A stretch of DNA of 64,000 nucleotides from Gp13-AA77 sp035946735 (GTDB taxonomy: Bacteria > Acidobacteriota > Terriglobia > UBA7540): NCBI GenBank assembly GCA_035946735.1, contig DASYYZ010000157.1, positions 1 through 64,000 of the forward strand. The letters are read 5' to 3'. Below are positions 59,698 to 64,000 of this stretch, in pieces (position 1 is the first letter of the stretch; each line of letters begins with the position of its first letter). Both the position numbers and the translations under genes were made by a program. Below the pieces are notes generated by a model. It searched no databases, was not told the DNA's origin, and saw only the letters and a program-made list of their open reading frames with translations.

Positions 59698-60675
59698 ATG
59701 GCAGTGCAAAACATGTTCGAGTTGGTGCGTGAGGACCTGGCCAAGGTCGAGGAGGAGTTTGGGCGGCAGGCGGCGGTCTCTGGAGTTCAACCGATCACCG
59801 AGATCGGCCAATACCTGCAGAACGGCGGTGGCAAGCGATTGCGGCCCGCGCTGGTGCTGCTGGCCTCGAAGCTGTGCGGCTACACGGGACCGGCGGCGAT
59901 TCGGCTTGGGGCCGTGGTGGAGATGATCCATACGGCCACGCTGGTGCATGATGACATCATTGACGAAGCCGAGACGCGCCGTGGCCGCCCTTCCACCAAT
60001 TCGCGTTGGGGCAACCATAAGAGCGTGCTGGCCGGCGACTGGCTCTACATGCAAGCCTTCAATATTGCAGTGGCGGAGCGGAATTTCGGCATTCTCGATC
60101 TCCTGATCGGGCTCACGCAATTGATGGTGGAGGGTGAAATGCTCCAGTTCACTCTTCTCAAGCGAATGGATATCACCGAAGGACAGTATCTTGATCTTAT
60201 TTACCGCAAGACAGCCGCGCTGTTTTCGGCTTGCCTGCGCCTGGGTGCTCTCGTAGGAGATCAGGGTGAATCGGTGGAGACGCGCCTGGGTTCTTGCGGA
60301 TTCAACCTCGGCATGGCCTTTCAGGTGATCGATGATCTGCTCGACTTTACTTCGTCCGAAGAGCGCCTGGGAAAGCCCGTCGGTAGCGACCTGCGTGAAG
60401 GCAAGATCACGCTTCCCTTGATCTATCTGCTGCCCCACTGCCGGCCCCAGGAGCGGGCCCGAGTTGCGCAAGTGATCGAGGATGGCGGGTTCGGTCAGGT
60501 ACCTCTGGCCGAGATTCAGGCCTTGACCGAGCACTATGGCACGCTGGATGCGGCGCGCGCCAAGGCGAAGGAGTACATCCGGCAGGCGACCACGGAAATC
60601 GATCAGTTCCCCGACTCCGTCTATCGGGATGCCCTTCGATCGGTCGCGGATTTGATTATCGAAAGGCAGTCCTAA
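59698..60675 (+). CDS. ispB: trans-polyprenyl diphosphate synthase (octaprenyl/heptaprenyl type)
   Basis: Start ATG 59698 (MAVQNMFELVREDLAKVEEE) agrees with the usual N-terminus of the family; in-frame ATG 59638 is an alternative with a better GGAAGG ribosome site. The first Asp-rich motif is LVHDDIIDEAETRRG and the second VIDDLLDF; GGGKRLRPALVLLASKL is the isopentenyl diphosphate-binding segment. The 325-residue enzyme elongates farnesyl or geranylgeranyl diphosphate to the side chain of respiratory quinones. Chain length cannot be read off with certainty, so the gene symbol is by family. Confidence 0.9.
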   Translation: MAVQNMFELVREDLAKVEEEFGRQAAVSGVQPITEIGQYLQNGGGKRLRPALVLLASKLCGYTGPAAIRLGAVVEMIHTATLVHDDIIDEAETRRGRPSTNSRWGNHKSVLAGDWLYMQAFNIAVAERNFGILDLLIGLTQLMVEGEMLQFTLLKRMDITEGQYLDLIYRKTAALFSACLRLGALVGDQGESVETRLGSCGFNLGMAFQVIDDLLDFTSSEERLGKPVGSDLREGKITLPLIYLLPHCRPQERARVAQVIEDGGFGQVPLAEIQALTEHYGTLDAARAKAKEYIRQATTEIDQFPDSVYRDALRSVADLIIERQS

Positions 60676-60733
60676 GAGCGCCGGGAGCACCTCCGAGAGC
60701 CTGGACCAGGGCACCACAGTTCACGAATCGTTC

Positions 60734-61321
60734 ATGCGCCCAGAAATCGAGATCAAGCTGGCGGTTTACGATCCCCGCGCCATTCGGCGGCGCCTGGCCG
60801 AGTTGGGCTTTCGGCGCATCTCGCGACGCCGATTCGAGCGCAATCTGCTGTATGATTTCCCGGATCGCCGACTGCGGAAGGCGGGCAGTCTCGTGCGCCT
60901 GCGATTCGCGGGAAGTCGAAGCCTGCTGACCTTCAAGGGTAGGCAGGTGCACCAAGGCAGGTTCAAGGAGAGACCCGAAATCGAGAGCGGCGTCAGCGAC
61001 GGGCTCGAGACGGGAAGAGTGCTCGAGGCCTTGGGTCTGCGCGCGGCATTTCGCTACGAGAAGTACCGCGCGCTGTACCGCAAGCCTGGAGACCGCGCTC
61101 ATAACGAGGTTACGTTTGACGAGACGCCCATCGGGACCTACATCGAGCTCGAAGGGCCGCGGCGCTGGATCGACCGGCTGGCAAGGGCGCTCGGGTACAG
61201 CCCTGGAGACTACATCTCGGCGAGCTATGGACGCTTGTACTTGGAATGGTGTCAGTCGAATGGGCGGGAGCCGTCCGACATGGTCTTCGAGCGATCCCCC
61301 AAGAGCAGTAGTGATAAGTGA
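60734..61321 (+). CDS. CYTH domain protein (class IV adenylate cyclase / triphosphatase-like)
   Basis: The 195-residue protein begins MRPEIEIKLAV, holding the ExExK signature (Glu4, Glu6, Lys8) of CYTH domains. Charged strands lining the tunnel follow: SLVRLRFAGSRSLLTFKG, RPEIESGV, FRYEKYRALYRK and TYIELEGPRRWIDRLARALG. CYTH proteins bind triphosphates through two metal ions and include thiamine triphosphatase, inorganic triphosphatase and class IV adenylate cyclase; activity cannot be chosen from sequence. It starts 58 bases after the polyprenyl synthase gene and may be co-transcribed. Confidence 0.88.
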   Translation: MRPEIEIKLAVYDPRAIRRRLAELGFRRISRRRFERNLLYDFPDRRLRKAGSLVRLRFAGSRSLLTFKGRQVHQGRFKERPEIESGVSDGLETGRVLEALGLRAAFRYEKYRALYRKPGDRAHNEVTFDETPIGTYIELEGPRRWIDRLARALGYSPGDYISASYGRLYLEWCQSNGREPSDMVFERSPKSSSDK

Positions 61322-61324
61322 TAT

Positions 61325-61353
61325 ATGACGCGACGCAGGTTTGGGGCTATACT
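61325..61353 (+). promoter_or_regulatory. promoter of the tandem tatA genes
   Basis: ATGACG (61325-61330) and TATACT (61348-61353) are 17 bases apart, leaving a leader of about 95 bases before the first tatA start. Confidence 0.5.
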
Positions 61354-61454
61354 GAATTTCGGCGTATCCACCGTTCAAGTGGAGGACGCGTGGGCTTGAG
61401 GCTCTGGAAGTGCGGAGCCGGCAGTACTCTTCGTGTGGCGCCGAGAGGTTCAAG

Positions 61455-61673
61455 ATGGAAGGTCTATTCAGTCCCCTTCATCTGGTGTTCATCGTGGTGA
61501 TCGTCCTGATCATCTTTGGGCCGGGTAAGTTACCGGACCTCGGGCGAGGCCTGGGCAAGGGGATTCGCGAGTTCAAAGAGGCACTCAAAGGTGGCACGAG
61601 CGAACCTCCGGAAAAGAAACCTGCAGAAACTAAGCAGGACGAAGAGAAAAAGTCCCAGGAAACTCGAGTCTAG
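61455..61673 (+). CDS. tatA: Sec-independent translocase protein TatA, copy 1
   Basis: ATG 61455 follows GAGAGG at normal spacing. The 72-residue product has the TatA layout: short periplasmic N-terminus MEGLFSPLHL, one membrane helix (VFIVVIVLIIFGPGKLPDLG with the hinge FGPGKLP), an amphipathic helix (RGLGKGIREFKEALKGG) and a charged tail rich in Lys and Glu. TatA oligomers form the pore for folded twin-arginine proteins, several of which are encoded in this window. No tatC is seen here. Confidence 0.93.
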   Translation: MEGLFSPLHLVFIVVIVLIIFGPGKLPDLGRGLGKGIREFKEALKGGTSEPPEKKPAETKQDEEKKSQETRV

Positions 61674-61749
61674 TTCAGACTTGTAACAGTTGGGGAGAGC
61701 CCGGAAGAGCCGGCTCGGGAAATCCAAGGCATCTAACAAGGAGTGGCTA

Positions 61750-61923
61750 ATGTTTGACGGTTTGTTTAAGCCAACCCACATCATTTTCATTCTGGTGATC
61801 GTGTTGATCATTTTCGGCCCCGGAAAGCTGCCCGACCTCGGCCGGGGCTTGGGCAAAGGCATCCGTGAGTTCAAAGAAGCCATCAAGGGTGGGGTGTCAG
61901 GCGAGGACGAGAAGAAGCCGTAG
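61750..61923 (+). CDS. tatA: Sec-independent translocase protein TatA, copy 2
   Basis: ATG 61750 follows AAGGAG. The 57-residue product repeats the first copy: MFDGLFKPTHIIFILVIVLI, the same FGPGKLPDLGRGLGKGIREF segment, then KEAIKGGVSGEDEKKP. The cytoplasmic tail is shorter. Identity is highest from the membrane helix through the amphipathic helix, indicating recent duplication or strong selection. It lies 76 bases after copy 1, probably in the same transcript. Confidence 0.92.
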   Translation: MFDGLFKPTHIIFILVIVLIIFGPGKLPDLGRGLGKGIREFKEAIKGGVSGEDEKKP

Positions 61924-62028
61924 GGGAGGCTTGGGCGCGTGAGGCGTCTCGTTTCTTGAAGCTCAAACCGGATTGGTCGATTGTCGCGCCCGGTGAAATG
62001 AGTCGAACTCACCGTGAAGTCAAGTGAA

Positions 62029-62057
62029 TTACTGATTATCCTCAATCAGTGTACAAT
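62029..62057 (+). promoter_or_regulatory. possible promoter of tRNA-Asn
   Basis: TTACTG (62029-62034) and TACAAT (62052-62057), spacer 17, ending 24 bases before the tRNA. A 7-bp inverted repeat (ACTGATT/AATCAGT, 62031-62050) overlaps the spacer and, on the other strand, the integrase stop. Confidence 0.45.
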
Positions 62058-63306
62058 CGCAGGTCCAGTCAGCAGGCTCATTCCTCGGTAGCTCAATGGT
62101 AGAGCATTCGGCTGTTAACCGAAGGGTTCCTGGTTCGAGTCCAGGCCGAGGAGCCAACCCTTTCAATGAGTTAGGCCCCGCAGCAAAACGGTCGGCTTGA
62201 AATTGTGCCCAATTTTGTGCCCCACCCGTCGCAGAATCGGCCCCATTGAGGTGTTTGACCGCCTCGCGCTGTGCGGCCTGCCCGATGTGCCCGTAACGCC
62301 TCGCCATCCGCACAGCAGTTGACGGACTCCAACCCATGATCGTCGCGACAACTGAGAACGGCACTCCGCCTTCGAGCATCCGGGTGCAAGCCGTGTGCCG
62401 CAGATCGTGAAAGCGGCAAGCGACCTTCGCCCGTTCCTTTGCGGCTTCCCATGCCTCTTTCCAATCGCCGATAGGCTCGGTCGGGTTCGTGCCGTAGACG
62501 TGCGGTTTGGAGTCATCACCCGCAACCCCGCACTTCTCGGTCGGGAAAACGTAATGCTCCGCCTCGCGGTTAGGGAAGTGAGAAGCCCACATATCGAGCA
62601 CCATGCGAGCCCGATCATTGAGCGGAATTGGTCGGCCTGTTCCTGCTTCGGTCTTCGAGTCGCCAACTGTCAGAGTGTGCTTTTCAAGATCAATCTGTTT
62701 CCAGCGGAGAAGCCGAATCTCGGAGTACCGCATCCCCGTTGCGAGCGCAACCGTCACCGCAGGATAGAGCGACCGTGAGCGACTCGCCCCGCACTCCGCA
62801 AGCAAGCGGGTTTCCTCATCCGCGTTGATGGCCCGGCCCACGTCTTCCCGCGCACTCAGCATATTGACATCCGGCTGGACGTTCGCCCAAAGCCGATTCC
62901 TTCGCAGGATGGCCCGCACTGTACCGACTTCGAGATTGATCGTCTTCGCTGCTGCCCCTTCTGCGAGACGCTTCTGCTGGTAACGGCTGATGTCCGCTGC
63001 CTCGATGTCGCCTATCAACTTGCCGTCAAAGTGCGGCCCCAGGTGCTTGAGGTTCGCTTGCTCGATGGCGACGCTTCGAGCCGAAAGCACGCTCCGCTTG
63101 AGGTCAAGCCACTCGCGAGACGCAACGGAGAAGAGCCGGGCTCTCTGCCGCCTGATGCCGTTCAAGCCCTCCTCTAACTCCCGTCGCCTGATTCGTTCCG
63201 CGTCGCGTGCGATTGTCTTCGAGGTTGTGTCTGCCGACTCGCGAATGACCTGCCCATTGAAACGAAACTTGTACCACCACACGTCACCGCGCTTATAGAC
63301 GCTCAT
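62029..63306 (-). CDS. tyrosine recombinase / phage-type integrase, C-terminus antisense to tRNA-Asn
   Basis: ATG 63306 follows GGAGGGA and gives 425 residues. The N-terminal arm and SAM-like core-binding part (VYKRGDVWWYKFRFNGQ, SREWLDLKRSVLSARSVAI) precede the catalytic domain: ALATGMRYSEIRLLRWKQID with the first Arg, CRFHDLRHTACTRMLEGG with H-x-x-R-H, IMGWSPSTAVRMARRYGHIG with the Tyr nucleophile (codon 62293-62295). All catalytic residues are present, so it looks functional. About 90 residues follow the Tyr, and the last part (RPGLEPGTLRLTAECSTIEL) is just the antisense translation of the tRNA gene. This places the attachment site in the tRNA 3' half. Confidence 0.92.
   Translation of the reverse strand: MSVYKRGDVWWYKFRFNGQVIRESADTTSKTIARDAERIRRRELEEGLNGIRRQRARLFSVASREWLDLKRSVLSARSVAIEQANLKHLGPHFDGKLIGDIEAADISRYQQKRLAEGAAAKTINLEVGTVRAILRRNRLWANVQPDVNMLSAREDVGRAINADEETRLLAECGASRSRSLYPAVTVALATGMRYSEIRLLRWKQIDLEKHTLTVGDSKTEAGTGRPIPLNDRARMVLDMWASHFPNREAEHYVFPTEKCGVAGDDSKPHVYGTNPTEPIGDWKEAWEAAKERAKVACRFHDLRHTACTRMLEGGVPFSVVATIMGWSPSTAVRMARRYGHIGQAAQREAVKHLNGADSATGGAQNWAQFQADRFAAGPNSLKGLAPRPGLEPGTLRLTAECSTIELPRNEPADWTCDCTLIEDNQ
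62082..62156 (+). tRNA. tRNA-Asn (anticodon GTT)
   Basis: The acceptor stem TCCTCGG pairs with CCGAGGA (62146-62152), followed by discriminator G and an encoded CCA. The D arm is GCTC/GAGC, the anticodon arm TTCGG-CTGTTAA-CCGAA with GTT at 62114-62116, and the T arm CCTGG-TTCGAGT-CCAGG. All stems are fully paired. It serves as the likely integration site of the element to the right. Confidence 0.97.
62120..62156. other. likely attachment site (attL) at the 3' half of tRNA-Asn
   Basis: The integrase gene abuts and overlaps the tRNA gene tail to tail, the usual arrangement when a tyrosine recombinase uses the tRNA 3' end as core. No second copy of the tRNA 3' end was found in the window, so the other junction should be to the right, outside. 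The core boundaries are approximate. Confidence 0.45.
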
Positions 63307-63461
63307 CGCTTCCCTCCGTTCTTCGCCTTCGGCCTGCCGCCCAGCTTGCCGTTCTCGCGGGAACTCTCCGCCTTGCGCCCGCTGCGAGCCGACCCGCGAC
63401 ATGCGGGGCAGTAACAGACTAGCGGGATACCGTGAATCTTGCACTTGAGTCGAATCGCCAT
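63303..63461 (-). CDS. small Cys-containing basic protein upstream of the integrase, 52 aa
   Basis: ATG 63461 to TGA 63303, the stop overlapping the integrase start as ATGA. The product begins MAIRLKCKIHGIPLVCYCPA and continues with CRG, giving C-x-C-x2-C plus an earlier Cys and His that could bind zinc, then a basic tail with ENGKLGGRPKAKNGGKR. No family is recognised. Small basic proteins coupled to integrases are often directionality factors or regulators, but this is inference. The promoter at 63470-63497 would give a nearly leaderless transcript for it. Confidence 0.6.
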   Translation of the reverse strand: MAIRLKCKIHGIPLVCYCPACRGSARSGRKAESSRENGKLGGRPKAKNGGKR

Positions 63462-63469
63462 GCCTCGAC

Positions 63470-63497
63470 ACTATCCTAACATGCTAGGTTATGTCAA
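63470..63497 (-). promoter_or_regulatory. promoter of the small protein/integrase operon
   Basis: Minus strand: TTGACA (63497-63492), a 16-base spacer, GATAGT (63475-63470). The spacer contains the palindrome described at 63475-63488. Confidence 0.55.
63475..63488. promoter_or_regulatory. palindromic operator-like site in the integrase promoter
   Basis: CCTAACATGCTAGG is symmetric at 12 of 14 positions and fills the space between the -10 and -35 boxes, as a repressor site would. Confidence 0.4.
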
Positions 63498-63513
63498 GCG
63501 AAAAGTGAGGGTG

Positions 63514-63519
63514 TATAAT
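63514..63519 (+). promoter_or_regulatory. -10 box of the divergent accessory gene
   Basis: A perfect TATAAT on the + strand. The -35 region 17 bases upstream (ATGTCA, 63491-63496) is weak and overlaps the -35 of the opposite promoter, so one regulator could affect both directions. Confidence 0.45.
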
Positions 63520-63621
63520 CGCCGCGTACACGGTCGGCTAGGGTAGCTCCCGAAGAGCGGACGCATCCCGGACCGCCTGCCGACCTGCCTCAAACCGGGA
63601 AGCCACGCGGGAGGTGGCGTA

Positions 63622-64000
63622 TTGAATAGTTCGACATCCATACAAATACCAGGGGAATTGGCCAACGGTTTTCCCGGTGCATTGAAATCGCAGGTTGAGG
63701 TGATACTTACCGAAGCGCGCCGAGAGTTCCAAGGAAAGAATCCGAACACTCAGCCCGTGAGGGACATCCGAAGGGCTGAAGACTACCTGCTTGAGAGGAT
63801 GACGCCGCTCTTCTCGGGTGCAGTTAAGGCCGGGGACGTGGATGCGGACACAGCACGGCATTGTGTTCGCGAGTTTTTCGATTCGCTGAGAGAGGGCAAT
63901 TCGGACACCCTACTGGCGATTAGGTTGACACGGCCCGTGCATGCTTCTGACATGCCGGAGGGGAACCCTGGCGCTTTACTGGCGGGCGTGCTCCGCCATC
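63622..64000 (+). CDS. accessory protein of unknown function, N-terminal 126 residues, cut by window edge
   Basis: A TTG at 63622 is preceded by GGGAGGTGG at good spacing, and the frame stays open for 126 codons to the window end. The product begins NSSTSIQIPGELANGFPGAL and has a helical, charged middle (VEVILTEARREFQGKNPNTQ, RAEDYLLERMTPLFSG, CVREFFDSLREGNSDTLL). No domain is recognised. It is transcribed away from the integrase from a TATAAT box at 63514, with a 95-base leader. As the first cargo gene of the element it could be a defence, regulatory or transfer function, but the sequence does not tell. Confidence 0.55.
   Translation, partial: MNSSTSIQIPGELANGFPGALKSQVEVILTEARREFQGKNPNTQPVRDIRRAEDYLLERMTPLFSGAVKAGDVDADTARHCVREFFDSLREGNSDTLLAIRLTRPVHASDMPEGNPGALLAGVLRH

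Noticed and set aside
58706..61923. tatD with the tatA genes as a Tat export operon
   Set aside because: TatD is a DNase-type protein unrelated to export, and a polyprenyl synthase and a CYTH gene plus a separate promoter lie between.
62031..62050. 7-bp inverted repeat ACTGATT/AATCAGT as integrase terminator
   Set aside because: It overlaps the stop codon but no T-run follows on the minus strand, and it lies within the probable tRNA promoter.
1..64000. CRISPR arrays, riboswitches and rRNA genes
   Set aside because: No regularly spaced repeats of 20-40 bases, no recognised aptamer core and no rRNA sequence were seen; the only RNA gene found is tRNA-Asn.

Overview
This is a GC-rich window of about 64 kb that reads as chromosome of an acidobacterium, most likely the Solibacter/Bryobacter side of the phylum. 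The case rests on gene families rather than a ribosomal marker: four tandem MacB/FtsX-type orphan permeases with a PadR regulator, an Oar-like TonB receptor, a VWFA-related secreted protein, a CRTAC1-type FG-GAP/UnbV protein, a planctomycete-type cytochrome fused to ankyrin repeats, and several Tat-exported glycoside hydrolases of families 127 and 31. Two frameshifts in one gene and an in-frame UGA in another leave open whether a few lesions are biological or sequencing errors.

Layout. 1-1.5 kb: accessory patch with the end of an IS1-like transposase gene, a short protein coupled to a retropepsin-like protease, and a basic GGR-rich small protein. 1.6-9.1 kb: cytochrome/ankyrin/toroid fusion, a broken heparan-acetyltransferase-like membrane gene, M48 protease, dcd, and a mobA-like/xdhC-like pair. 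9.4-14.1 kb: a conserved hypothetical protein, zinc-type alcohol dehydrogenase, VWFA-related protein, DedA-rhodanese gene with an in-frame UGA, and a relic of a GH127 gene. 14.3-33.9 kb: carbohydrate and respiration block with GH127, a GntR/FCD regulator, a TPR protein, a seven-haem cytochrome/TPR protein, the TonB receptor, a second TPR protein, then an operon GH127 - TIM-barrel hydrolase - GH31, and a CRTAC1-like protein. 34-47 kb: msrA, a secreted protein, a hydroxyacid dehydrogenase, phosphoketolase, an ECF sigma factor with a small Cys protein, an outer-membrane barrel, a beta-propeller protein, and a two-gene molybdoenzyme complex of the Psr/Phs type. 47.2-58.6 kb: padR plus four orphan permeases. 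58.7-62 kb: tatD, a polyprenyl synthase, a CYTH protein and two tandem tatA genes. 62.0-64 kb: tRNA-Asn with a tyrosine integrase running antisense through it, a 52-residue Cys protein overlapping the integrase start, and a divergent accessory gene leaving the window. This marks the left boundary of an integrated element.

How the genes may work together. The 14-34 kb block looks like a plant-polysaccharide scavenging locus: the outer-membrane receptor imports oligosaccharides, periplasmic Tat-exported arabinofuranosidase- and glucosidase-like enzymes trim them, and the GntR protein may control them through GTATAC-centred sites seen in front of both the receptor and the hydrolase operon. Phosphoketolase would fit pentose use. 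The molybdoenzyme with its fused FeS/NrfD partner and the multihaem cytochrome point to versatile respiration.

Items most worth a second look are the UGA codon in the rhodanese loop followed by a SECIS-like hairpin (12.7 kb), the 7-bp tandem repeats scattered through spacers and one coding region, the integrase relic at 36.8 kb, and the divergent promoter/operator of the right-end element.
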